Shown here: positions 1 to 7,600 of the stretch, in pieces
Numbering within the stretch: the stretch's first letter is position 1
Layout of the letters: each line of letters starts with the position of its first letter
Assembly (NCBI GenBank): GCA_964607545.1
Contig: CAZSLV010000057.1
Span: forward strand, 1 to 12,270
Source of the DNA: Gudongella sp964607545
Lineage (GTDB): Bacteria; Bacillota; Clostridia; Tissierellales; Tissierellaceae
Length of the DNA: 12,270 nt
Direction: 5' to 3'
Translations under genes and position numbers: made by a program
Notes under the pieces: model-generated
Told to the model about the DNA's origin: nothing
What the model saw: only the letters and a program-made list of their open reading frames with translations
Databases searched by the model: none

Positions 1-71
1 TTTTGGCTCATTTTTATTTGAAGTTTCTTTTTACACCATTATACGGACTTTATCAGAATAACAAAGGGTAA
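1..71 (+). other. Possible 3' end of an upstream gene
   Basis: Two forward frames are open from the window edge. One reads from position 2 to a TAA at 59-61. The other reads from position 3 to a TAA at 69-71 and would end in a hydrophobic, aromatic stretch (FLFTPLYGLY) followed by a short polar tail (QNNKG), which resembles the end of a membrane protein. The second has codon use more like the neighbouring genes, since the first needs a CGG arginine codon that is rare here. About 20 codons are too few to decide, and the DNA could simply be intergenic. Confidence 0.22.
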
Positions 72-77
72 TAAGTC

Positions 78-130
78 TATAATAAAAGAGTATTACTTAT
101 TAAAATAAAGATTTTAATTTGGGAAGGAGG
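78..130 (+). promoter_or_regulatory. -10-like box and strong ribosome binding site before the 7TM-PAS-PAS-GGDEF gene
   Basis: A perfect TATAAT lies at 78-83 without a good -35 box at normal spacing, so the promoter call is weak. A strong Shine-Dalgarno AGGAGG lies at 125-130. It sits 8 nt before an ATT codon at 139 that is in frame with the cyclase, and no ATG or GTG lies at a usable distance. It is therefore the site that decides the start of the next gene. The only other initiator nearby is TTG at 140, which is out of frame and reaches a TAA after five codons. Confidence 0.45.
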
Positions 131-138
131 GAGTAATT

Positions 139-2136
139 ATTGAACTTAATATTTTAACACTTATTATAATTTTAGGTTTAATCTTAGCTGCCCAAATTGT
201 TGCGCTTTTTATCCAGTATAGGGTGAATAAAAATTATCAGGGTATTGGATATTGGTTAATAGGCTTTGCTTTACTAGGCCTTGGTTATGTTCTTATGCCA
301 AATTTCACCTTTAAGTCCCTTGAAAAATTTACAGTGATAGGTAATCCTATTTTAGTTTTAGGACACTTGTTTTTATACATAGGAGTTAGGGAGTTTTTTA
401 ATAAAAGACTAAATTTATGGGTTCCTCTTAGTATTTTTGCTTTATTTAACTTTGCCTATTATTATTTTATGCTTATAAATAATAATGTTCTTCTTAGGAC
501 CCTTAGCTTAACACTAACCCTAGTAATTATTTCATTTATGATTACTTATCAGCTATTATCAAATAAAGATAAGCGCCTTTATCCATCCTCGACCTTTACT
601 GGCCTTGTATTTATTATTTATGGACTTTATTTCTTTCTATATATATTGGATATAACTTTGCCACAAGGACTAGAATTATTTGTAAGTCATAGGAATATCT
701 TTAAAGGAGGTCTTATAGTTTCTATCCTTGCTAGCACCCTATGGACCTTTGGTTTTATTATAATGTTAAATCAAAGGTTAAATATAGAAAACCAAATGGA
801 GAAAGAAAAATTTCATTCTATCTTTAAGACAAATGTTGAATCTCAATTAATTACCCGATTTAAAGATGGCTTAATTGTGGATGCTAACTATGGTTTTTTA
901 ATAATTAGTGGTTACTCAAGGTATGAAGTGGTAGGGAAGTTTATAAAAGATATAAATATTTGGAACAGTCCTGAGGATAGGTCTATCTTTACAAATGAAT
1001 TAAATGAAAAGGGAATAGTTGAAAATATGGAGTTTGTCTTTCGAAGAAAGGATAATACCAAGTTTAATGGCTTATTATCAGCAAGGATAATCACAATTGA
1101 TTCACAACCCCATATTATAAGTGTTGCAAGGGATATAAGTCAGATAAAGAAAAAAGAATCCATGATAAGGGAAAGTGAAGAAAAATATAGGTCTATAATT
1201 AATGGAACCCCAATAAATGTAATTATAACAGATCTAACAGGTCGTATCTTACTTATATCCCCATCCGCCAATGAAATGTTTGGTTATGAAAAAGACTTTG
1301 ATGGTTTTTTAGGAATGGAGATTTTAGATTTTTTGGTTGAAGATGATTTTAAAAGAGCTACTTCCAATATTTTAAACCTATACAAGGATGACTCAGAGAA
1401 AGTTTATGAATATAAGGCACTTAAAAAAGACAACACCACCTTTGATATTGAGATTACAAGTGAGCTCATGTACACCAATGACCATATTCCAGAAAAAATT
1501 GTATTTATTATAAGGGATATCACAGAATACAAGCAAAGTGAAGAAAAAATACAAAATTTAATTCAGCAACTTGAAATAGAAAAGACTAAGGCTGAATTAA
1601 ATTCTAATACTGATAGTTTAACAGGCCTTGCAAACAGGAGGTACTTTGATGAGGTTTTAAGTACTGAGTTTTCTAGGTTAAGACGGTCTGGGTCTAAATT
1701 ATCTTTAATTATGCTTGATATTGATTATTTTAAAAAATACAACGATACCTATGGCCACCTAGCAGGGGATAGTTGCTTAAGAGAAATAGCTGCTAAGTTA
1801 AAGACAATCATAAATAGGGGGTCCGATGTAGTTGCAAGATTTGGAGGGGAAGAATTTATTGTAATCCTACCAGAAACTGATGAAATAGGTGCACAAAAAC
1901 TTGGGGAAATCATAAGAAAGGAAATAGAAAACATGTGCATCCCACATACAAATTCAGATATTTCACATTGTGTTACAGTTAGCGTAGGAATTGTTACCTT
2001 ATATCCAGATAAGTCAAATTCTCCAGATAGAGCCCTAAAGATGGTGGATGAAGCCCTATATACGGCAAAGAACCAAGGGAGAAACCGTTGCTCCTATAGG
2101 TCAGGTTTTAATCAGGACACTCCTATTGTAGAATGA
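139..2136 (+). CDS. Membrane diguanylate cyclase, 7TM-PAS-PAS-GGDEF, probable ATT start
   Basis: Predicted c-di-GMP synthase (2 GTP to c-di-GMP) of the inner membrane. Read from ATT 139 it has 665 residues. About seven hydrophobic segments occupy residues 6-211, PAS 1 about 223-334 and PAS 2 about 344-465; both PAS domains end in the usual RDI(S/T) motif. The GGDEF domain spans about 490-654 with catalytic GGEEF at 569-573. The inhibitory I-site RGSD (560-563) lies exactly five residues upstream of it, so product inhibition is expected. The first conventional in-frame start is GTG 223, which has no ribosome binding site and would delete the first transmembrane helix, leaving six. AGGAGG at 125-130 is 8 nt from ATT 139, so I prefer 139. 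ATT is a very rare initiator (known for E. coli infC), so a point mutation or base-call error of ATG is an alternative. The sensed ligand is unknown. Family and activity are confident; the start is less so. Confidence 0.9.
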   Translation: MELNILTLIIILGLILAAQIVALFIQYRVNKNYQGIGYWLIGFALLGLGYVLMPNFTFKSLEKFTVIGNPILVLGHLFLYIGVREFFNKRLNLWVPLSIFALFNFAYYYFMLINNNVLLRTLSLTLTLVIISFMITYQLLSNKDKRLYPSSTFTGLVFIIYGLYFFLYILDITLPQGLELFVSHRNIFKGGLIVSILASTLWTFGFIIMLNQRLNIENQMEKEKFHSIFKTNVESQLITRFKDGLIVDANYGFLIISGYSRYEVVGKFIKDINIWNSPEDRSIFTNELNEKGIVENMEFVFRRKDNTKFNGLLSARIITIDSQPHIISVARDISQIKKKESMIRESEEKYRSIINGTPINVIITDLTGRILLISPSANEMFGYEKDFDGFLGMEILDFLVEDDFKRATSNILNLYKDDSEKVYEYKALKKDNTTFDIEITSELMYTNDHIPEKIVFIIRDITEYKQSEEKIQNLIQQLEIEKTKAELNSNTDSLTGLANRRYFDEVLSTEFSRLRRSGSKLSLIMLDIDYFKKYNDTYGHLAGDSCLREIAAKLKTIINRGSDVVARFGGEEFIVILPETDEIGAQKLGEIIRKEIENMCIPHTNSDISHCVTVSVGIVTLYPDKSNSPDRALKMVDEALYTAKNQGRNRCSYRSGFNQDTPIVE

Positions 2137-2155
2137 TTATAAACTATGCTATAAT
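2126..2155 (+). promoter_or_regulatory. Extended -10 promoter for the 52-residue gene
   Basis: TTGTAG at 2126-2131 and TATAAT at 2150-2155 are separated by 18 bp. A TG dinucleotide at 2147-2148 gives an extended -10 (TGCTATAAT). The -35 lies inside the last codons of the preceding cyclase gene. The start site would be near 2162, about 36 nt before the small gene's ATG. This is sequence resemblance only. Confidence 0.6.
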
Positions 2156-2197
2156 AAACTAGTTAAAGTAACTTTAAAAGCAAAAGGAGAAAATATC

Positions 2198-2356
2198 ATG
2201 GCAGGTTCAAGTACTGAAAAAATGAAAAAACTAATTGAGGAAAAAAAGAATAAAGGAAGCCTAAAAGATTTAAATAAAGACAATACCAATAAGACAAACA
2301 TAGGCCCATCCAAGGCTTTTAAAAAGAATAAAAAGGCAGGGTCCTTAAATAAATAA
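2198..2356 (+). CDS. Small lysine-rich protein, 52 residues, unknown function
   Basis: I do not recognise this family. The frame starts with ATG, preceded by AGGAG at 2185-2189 with 8 nt spacing, and ends with TAA. The product is very basic: about a third of its residues are lysine, and cysteine, tryptophan, histidine and arginine are absent. It starts MAGSSTEKMKKLIEEKK, compatible with a short amphipathic helix, followed by a probably disordered Asn/Lys-rich middle and a tail with GPSKAFKKNKKAGSL. No signal peptide or membrane segment is seen, so it is probably cytosolic. It has its own extended -10 promoter and a strong terminator 8 nt after the stop codon, which suggests an independent monocistronic unit. 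The composition would suit a nucleic-acid- or ribosome-associated protein, but that is a guess. Signal, frame and terminator together make a real gene likely. Confidence 0.72.
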   Translation: MAGSSTEKMKKLIEEKKNKGSLKDLNKDNTNKTNIGPSKAFKKNKKAGSLNK

Positions 2357-2363
2357 AGATACT

Positions 2364-2393
2364 AAATCCACCAAATTAATTTGGTGGATTTTT
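2364..2393 (+). terminator. Rho-independent terminator of the small gene
   Basis: A perfect 12-bp stem (AAATCCACCAAA at 2364-2375 with TTTGGTGGATTT at 2380-2391) has a 4-nt TTAA loop and ends in a T run to 2393. It lies 8 nt after the TAA of the small gene. The A run on the 5' side also gives some terminator character on the other strand, but no gene reads into it from the right. Confidence 0.9.
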
Positions 2394-2422
2394 GTTAATG
2401 ATAAGACCATCTGGTACTTAAA

Positions 2423-2451
2423 TTTATATTTGGGTAAAGTAAAGATATACT
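2423..2451 (+). promoter_or_regulatory. Putative promoter of the deaminase gene
   Basis: TTTATA (2423-2428) and TATACT (2446-2451) are 17 bp apart, with good -10 and moderate -35 matches. The start would be near 2458, giving a leader of about 40 nt. The ribosome binding site is a run of six G (2489-2494), 6 nt before the ATG, instead of a normal GGAGG. The DNA is AT-rich, so chance matches are possible. No purine-riboswitch-like core was recognised. Confidence 0.4.
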
Positions 2452-2500
2452 ATTTATAAGAAAGAATAAAAGAATTTAAAATATTATTGGGGGGATTAAG

Positions 2501-2965
2501 ATGGGACTAAAGGATGATAAGTATTATATAAACAAGGCTATAGAATTAGCCTATAGTGCAAAGGAAAAGGGAGACAACCCCTTTGGCTCAATACTTGTAG
2601 ATGAAGATGGAAATATAATAATGGAAGATGAAAATACACAAATAACTGAAAATGATATAACAGGACATCCTGAGCTTAAAATAGCTAAAAGAGCTGCTGC
2701 AAAATACGACAAAGAGTTTTTGAAAAAATGCACCATGTACAACTCAGCAGAGCCTTGTACCATGTGTACAGGAGCTATATATTGGAGTGGGATTGGAAGA
2801 ATTGTATTTGGTATAAGCAAAAAAAGATTGAATGAGTTAAAAACAAATGGAGAAGGAAGTATAAATTACTCTATACATGAGCTCTTAGGAAATAGCCAAA
2901 AAAGTTTTGAAATAATAGGACCCATGGATGAAATGAAAGAAGAAGTGGAAAAACCTCATAAGTAA
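2501..2965 (+). CDS. CDA-superfamily nucleoside/base deaminase (guanine-deaminase-like)
   Basis: A zinc-dependent hydrolytic deaminase of the cytidine-deaminase fold, 154 residues, near the length of bacterial guanine deaminase. The zinc site is visible: H56-P57-E58 (zinc ligand plus catalytic glutamate) and P85-C86-T-M-C89 supplying the two cysteines. NPFGSILVD (26-34) is the substrate-side loop of the family, and GAIYWSGIGRIVFGIS (91-106) is typical of the GuaD/nucleoside-deaminase branch. Most relatives read HAE where this has HPE. tRNA adenosine deaminase (TadA) is less likely because the C-terminal part does not look like TadA. The substrate cannot be set from sequence; guanine or another purine or pyrimidine base is plausible. 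The protein has no signal peptide and is cytosolic. The gene stands alone, convergent with the MFS gene and sharing its terminator. Confidence 0.88.
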   Translation: MGLKDDKYYINKAIELAYSAKEKGDNPFGSILVDEDGNIIMEDENTQITENDITGHPELKIAKRAAAKYDKEFLKKCTMYNSAEPCTMCTGAIYWSGIGRIVFGISKKRLNELKTNGEGSINYSIHELLGNSQKSFEIIGPMDEMKEEVEKPHK

Positions 2966-2972
2966 AAATAAA

Positions 2973-3004
2973 AAAGTTTAGGCGAGAGGATTAGCCTAAA
3001 CTTT
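2973..3004. terminator. Shared terminator hairpin between deaminase and MFS genes
   Basis: A perfect 11-bp stem (AAAGTTTAGGC at 2973-2983 with GCCTAAACTTT at 2994-3004) encloses a 10-nt loop. On the minus strand the stem is followed by a long T-rich tail (complement of 2961-2972), so it is a strong terminator for the MFS gene. On the plus strand the tail is only TTT then CATATTTTA, so termination of the deaminase is weaker. The MFS stop codon (2991-2993) lies in the loop and its last codons form one arm. Confidence 0.85.
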
Positions 3005-4244
3005 CATATTTTACTGCTAGGTTTATTTGTGATTTAGTATTAAGGTATTTGCTACTTGTAATTATCCCTATAAAACACAGACTTATTATATAGTAAAATA
3101 AAAAGTGGTAATTTCCATGGTAGTCCAGTAAGAAACCAGACGTTGAAACTCCTGCAATGGCCCCTATGCCATAACCAGTAAATATTAATCCATAGTTTTG
3201 ACTATAATTTTTAATTCCGTACAAATTAAGGGTTGAAGTAGGAGCAATAGCAAGCCAGCCACCAAGATTAAACCAAAATATTGAAAAAGTTATGGCATAA
3301 ACCACAATATTGTTTTTTAACAATATTATAGAAAGCGAAGATAAAATTATTAATCCATAGGAAAGTAGCATTGCATTTTTTGTAGAGTACCTATCTGTGA
3401 TATATCCAAAGGTAGGCCTTCCAAGCCCATTGAAAATGGCAAAGAGAGCCATAAGCTTTGTAACACTTGATAAACTTAGGTTAAAGTAATCTAAACCTAC
3501 ACTTGTTGTAACCCCAATCATTGTAAGTCCAATCATAGTACCTATAATAAAATTAATATAAAGGCCCTTAAAGCTCTTTGTCTTAAGCATTTCCTTTAAG
3601 GATACATCCATATATACCTTATTATCAATAATCTTATTTTTATAAACTATTACTTCTTCCTCCCTTGGATTTCTAAAGGGCAAAGAAAGAAGGGGTAGCA
3701 AAATACCAAAAGTAAGTCCAAGAATTAAAAATGCCTCCTTAATACCATAACCCTCTACTAAAAATCTAGCTATCGGAGCAGTAATAAGTGGAGATAGGCC
3801 AAAGCCTACTAGGATTAAACCAAGTGCAAAACCCTTTTTATCTGGGAACCACCTTGCTATCACACTCATAGGTACTCCATAAGCTATACCTACCCCTCCC
3901 CCACTTATGATTCCATAAGTGACAGTTAATAAGAAAATGCTATTAGTATATGAAGAAAGAACCCAGCCAAGTGAAACCAATAAACTACCAAAGATTAAAA
4001 TGTTTCTAGGCTTGTATTTATCTAGATGCTTTCCAGATATAAGCATAAAAACTGCATAAGAAAAAAGTCCCATCATATAGGGGATCCCACTTTTTGCAGC
4101 CCCTATCTTATAGTAACTTTCTAATCCTACTCTAAAAACACTATATGAATAAACTGTACCTAAAAGCACCATTATAATTAAACTTAAAAACACATATGCC
4201 CATCTCTTATTTGATTTTAGTAACTCTTTTATTTTCAATATCAT
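2991..4244 (-). CDS. OFA-family MFS transporter (oxalate/formate antiporter-like; monocarboxylate carrier)
   Basis: A 12-helix major facilitator of 417 residues, normal length for the OFA (oxalate:formate antiporter) family. Visible marks are SGGGVGIAYGVP (114-125), the cytoplasmic RWFPDKKGFALGL stretch (131-143) typical of OFA proteins, a hydrophilic central loop (about 191-227), and the MFS signature GRPTFGYITDR (275-285). The substrate is probably a small carboxylate such as oxalate, formate, lactate or pyruvate. At the apparent helix-11 position where OxlT carries its substrate-binding lysine, this protein reads FTGYGIG (355-361) with no lysine, so oxalate is doubtful; this is a hand alignment. 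The ATG is preceded on its strand by AAGGGAGAG, with a rather long gap of 11 nt. The gene is divergent from pyc, fitting supply or removal of a carboxylate near pyruvate metabolism, but that link is only positional. Confidence 0.85.
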   Translation of the reverse strand: MILKIKELLKSNKRWAYVFLSLIIMVLLGTVYSYSVFRVGLESYYKIGAAKSGIPYMMGLFSYAVFMLISGKHLDKYKPRNILIFGSLLVSLGWVLSSYTNSIFLLTVTYGIISGGGVGIAYGVPMSVIARWFPDKKGFALGLILVGFGLSPLITAPIARFLVEGYGIKEAFLILGLTFGILLPLLSLPFRNPREEEVIVYKNKIIDNKVYMDVSLKEMLKTKSFKGLYINFIIGTMIGLTMIGVTTSVGLDYFNLSLSSVTKLMALFAIFNGLGRPTFGYITDRYSTKNAMLLSYGLIILSSLSIILLKNNIVVYAITFSIFWFNLGGWLAIAPTSTLNLYGIKNYSQNYGLIFTGYGIGAIAGVSTSGFLLDYHGNYHFLFYYIISLCFIGIITSSKYLNTKSQINLAVKYESLG

Positions 4245-4288
4245 TAATATATTAACTCTCCCTTATTTAAGAAATTATTTAAAGTGAT

Positions 4289-4318
4289 TGATTCTTTTAT
4301 TTATCATTTTAAGAATCA
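4289..4318. repeat. Inverted repeat overlapping the MFS -10 box
   Basis: TGATTCTT (4289-4296) and AAGAATCA (4311-4318) are perfect 8-bp arms around 14 nt. The right arm overlaps the minus-strand -10 box (4315-4320), and the rest covers the predicted start and early leader. It could be an operator or a 5' leader hairpin. I know of no regulator with this motif, and the arms are unlike those at pyc. Confidence 0.4.
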
Positions 4319-4343
4319 TAGCATAATTGATTTATATTATCAA
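4315..4343 (-). promoter_or_regulatory. Promoter of the MFS gene
   Basis: On the minus strand TTGATA (4343-4338) is followed after exactly 17 bp by TATGAT (4320-4315), preceded by TGC for an extended -10. It is one of the best promoter matches in the window. The start would be near 4308, leaving a leader of about 64 nt. Confidence 0.65.
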
Positions 4344-4525
4344 TAAAAACTTTTGTTAGCAACAAGCAAAATTCGTTTAAAGCTTTAAATAGTTTATTTA
4401 TTTAATCTTTCTATTTAGAAGGAAACATGAAATGTTCTTTATAAAAGAGAATTTTTAACTTGTAAATCTTATTTCAAGTATAAACATAAATAAGTCAAAA
4501 CTAAAAATAAAGTTAATAAATTAAT

Positions 4526-4555
4526 TTGATAAAGTGCTAAGTTTCGAGGTATAAT
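4526..4555 (+). promoter_or_regulatory. Promoter of pyc
   Basis: TTGATA (4526-4531) and a perfect TATAAT (4550-4555) are 18 bp apart. The start would be near 4562, giving a leader of about 80 nt to the ATG at 4643. The spacer, the -10 and the start site all lie within the inverted repeat listed next, so the promoter is probably controlled. Confidence 0.7.
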
Positions 4556-4566
4556 GAAACTTAGCA
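4535..4566. promoter_or_regulatory. Perfect 11-10-11 inverted repeat, probable pyc operator
   Basis: TGCTAAGTTTC (4535-4545) and its exact complement GAAACTTAGCA (4556-4566) flank a 10-bp centre that carries the -10 box TATAAT. The arms cover the -35/-10 spacer and the expected start site, so a bound dimer would block RNA polymerase. A transcript starting near 4562 would lack the left arm, so DNA recognition is more likely than an RNA hairpin. The arms do not match consensus sites I know for CodY, FapR, Rex, CcpA or BirA. A biotin- or acyl-responsive repressor would make sense for a biotin enzyme but is speculation. Confidence 0.65.
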
Positions 4567-4642
4567 TATTTATATTAATTGCATATTTCAAAGTATCTCA
4601 ATATGTGGTAATGTATAAAATAAATGTATTTGGAGGTGTGAT

Positions 4643-7600
4643 ATGGTCACTAAGTTTAAAAAAGTATTAGTTGCAAATAGGGGCGAAATAGCCATCAGAA
4701 TATTTAGAGCATGTAATGAGTTAGGTATTAGAACAGTTGCCATTTATTCAGAGGAAGATAAGTCTTCTTTGTTTAGGACTAAGGCAGATGAGTCTTATTT
4801 AATAGGTAGAAACAAGGGACCCCTGGAAGCTTATTTAAGTATCGATGAAATAATCAAGATTGCACTTAAAAAGGGTGTAGATGCAATACATCCTGGTTAT
4901 GGTTTCTTATCTGAGAACCCAGAACTTGGAAGAAAGTGCAGGGAGGTTGGTATAGAGTTAATTGGACCAACGCCTGAAATGATGGAAGAACTTGGCGATA
5001 AGATTAAGTCAAAAATAGTTGCAAAAAGTGTTGGAGTAAACATTATCCCAGGGATAGATAGGGCTGTGACAAGTGAAGATGAAGCTAGGGAGTTTGCAAA
5101 CTTTAGCGGATACCCTGTTATGTTAAAAGCCGCTGCAGGCGGTGGTGGCAGGGGTATGAGGATAGTAAAAAAGGAAGAAGACTTAATAAGAGAATACTAT
5201 AGTGCAAAGAACGAAGCCAAGAAGGCCTTTGGTATTGACGATATATTTATAGAAAAATACCTTGAAAAGCCCAAGCACATAGAGGTCCAAATACTTGGAG
5301 ATAAATATGGTAATATTGTCCACTTATTTGAAAGAGATTGTTCCATTCAAAGAAGACACCAAAAGGTAATAGAATACACTCCTGCCTTTTCTATTACACA
5401 AGAACAAAGAGAAAATATTTGTTCAGATGCAGTAAAAATAGCCAGGGCTGTTAACTATATGAATGCAGGTACTGTAGAATTTCTATTAGATAAGCATGGC
5501 AACCATTATTTTATAGAAGTAAACCCAAGAATTCAAGTTGAACATACAGTTACAGAAATGGTTACAGGTATTGATATAGTTCAATCACAAATTTTGATCT
5601 CAGAAGGTTATAGTTTAGATTCTCAAAAAATTGGTATAAGTAGACAGGAAGACATAAAGGTAAATGGTTTCTCCATCCAATGTAGGGTTACAACAGAGGA
5701 CCCACAAAATAACTTTGCACCAGACACTGGTATTATTGATATATATAGGACGGGTTCTGGGGCTGGAATTAGATTAGATGGGGGAAATGGATTTACAGGC
5801 TCTGTTATAAGTCCCTACTATGATTCCCTCCTAGTAAAAGTTATATCCTGGTCTAGGACATTTGAAGATGCTTCTAGGAAGTTAACTAGGGCTCTTAAAG
5901 AAATAAAAATCAGAGGGGTTAAAACTAATATCCCATTTTTAATTAACGTCTTAAACCATCCTGACTTTATAAGTGGCAAGTGTGATACTGGCTTTATAAA
6001 TTTAAATGAAGGTTTATTTGATATCAATGCCAAGAAAGATATTGAGCTTAGGGTATTAAATTATATAGGGGAAAAAGTTGTAAATAAAACAAAGGGAATT
6101 AAACCTGATTTTGACTACCCAAGGGTTCCAAAGATAGAAAGGCCAAAAGTACAAAGAGGAACAAAGCAAATCCTTGATGAAAATGGGCCAGACGGCCTAG
6201 TAAAGTGGATAAAGGATAATAATAGACTCCTTATCACAGATACTACACTTAGGGATGCCCACCAATCTTTAATGGCAACAAGGCTTAGGACAAATGATAT
6301 GTACAATATATCAAAGGCAGTCTCTGTCCTAGGAAATGACCTTTTCTCCCTAGAAATGTGGGGAGGGGCTACTTTTGATGTTGCCTATAGGTTTTTAAGT
6401 GAATCTCCTTGGGAAAGATTGAGAATCCTTAGGGAGAGGATTCCAAACATCCTCCTTCAAATGTTAATTAGGGGATCAAATGCGGTTGGTTATAAGAACT
6501 ACCCGGATAATGTGGTGAGGGAATTTGTGAGAGAATCAGCTAAAAGTGGTATAGATATTTTTCGAATATTTGACTCCTTAAACTATTTAGAAGGTATGAA
6601 AATTGCAACAGAAGAAGTATTAAAAACTGGTAGGGTTGCTGAAGCATGTATATGCTACTCGGGGGATATCTTAAATAAGGATAAGAAAAAATATACTCTT
6701 GAGTATTATATTAAGACTGCTAAAGAATTAGAAAGTACAGGAGCCCATATTTTAGGAATAAAAGACATGTCCTCCCTTTTAAAACCAGAGGCTGCCTACC
6801 AATTGATTACTGAATTAAAGAAAGAAATAAACATTCCAATCCATCTTCACACCCATGATACAAGTGGTAATGGAATAGCAACCCTCTTAATGGCAACCCA
6901 TGCTGGTGTTGATATTGTAGATGCTGCCTTTAACTCTATGTCAGGTATCACAAGCCAACCAGCCCTTAACTCTATAGTGGCTGCCCTTGAGCATACTGAA
7001 AGGACAACAGGATTAGATATAGATGCCCTCCAAGTTATTTCTGATTATTGGTCTGCTATAAGGCCTATTTATGCTGAATTTGAATCAGATTTAAAATCAG
7101 GCACAGCAGAAATATATAAGTATGAAATACCAGGAGGTCAGTATTCAAACTTTAAACCACAAGTAGAAAGCTTTGGCCTAGGTCATAGATTTAGCGAAGT
7201 AAAAGAAATGTATAAAACAGTAAACGATATGTTGGGTGATATTATAAAGGTAACCCCTACTTCAAAAGTTGTAGGAGACTTTGCCATCTTTATGGTTCAA
7301 AATGACCTTGACCCTGAAAATATATATGAGAAGGCAAAGGACATGGCCTTTCCTGATAGTGTGGTATCCTACTTTAAGGGTATGATGGGCCAACCTATGG
7401 GTGGTTTCCCAGAGAAATTACAAAAGCTTGTTTTAAAGGGAGAAGAGCCTATTAAGGGTAGGGCTGGTGAATTATTAGAAGATGAAGATTTTGAAAAAAT
7501 AAAAGAAGAATTAAAAAATAAATTCAACATAGAAGGAAATATGCAAGAAGCCCTATCTTATGCCCTATACCCTAAGGTGTTTGAGGATTATATAAAGGAT

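Larger units (their letters stand above)
4245..4642. other. Divergent intergenic region between MFS and pyc
   Basis: 398 bp with no credible gene. It holds a minus-strand promoter for the carrier (4315-4343) overlapped by an 8-bp-arm inverted repeat (4289-4318), and the pyc promoter (4526-4555) inside a perfect 32-bp palindrome (4535-4566). It also holds two small palindromes upstream of the MFS -35: TTGTT-AGC-AACAA at 4353-4365, and a 14-bp self-complementary TTTAAAGCTTTAAA at 4376-4389. The small palindromes may be chance in such AT-rich DNA. The stretch 4390-4525 holds nothing I can name; its only ATG frames are a few codons long. Confidence 0.6.

Noticed and set aside
38..64. Minus-strand promoter (TTGTTA, 15 bp, TATAAT) at the left edge
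   Set aside because: The spacer is too short and no convincing minus-strand gene follows before the window ends.
1..138. c-di-GMP riboswitch in the leader of the first cyclase, or elsewhere upstream of cyclase genes
   Set aside because: I found no GEMM-I core or tetraloop-receptor pattern and no type II pattern in the leaders; only a weak bulged hairpin (about 46-77).
2551..2820. Open antisense frames inside the deaminase, pyc and cyclase genes
   Set aside because: They have no ribosome binding sites, oppose well-supported genes with intact catalytic motifs, and their composition follows from the sense codons.
4431..4448. Short ATG frame in the divergent region after AGAAGGA-like sequence
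   Set aside because: It stops after five codons (M-K-C-S-L) and has no sign of a conserved leader peptide.
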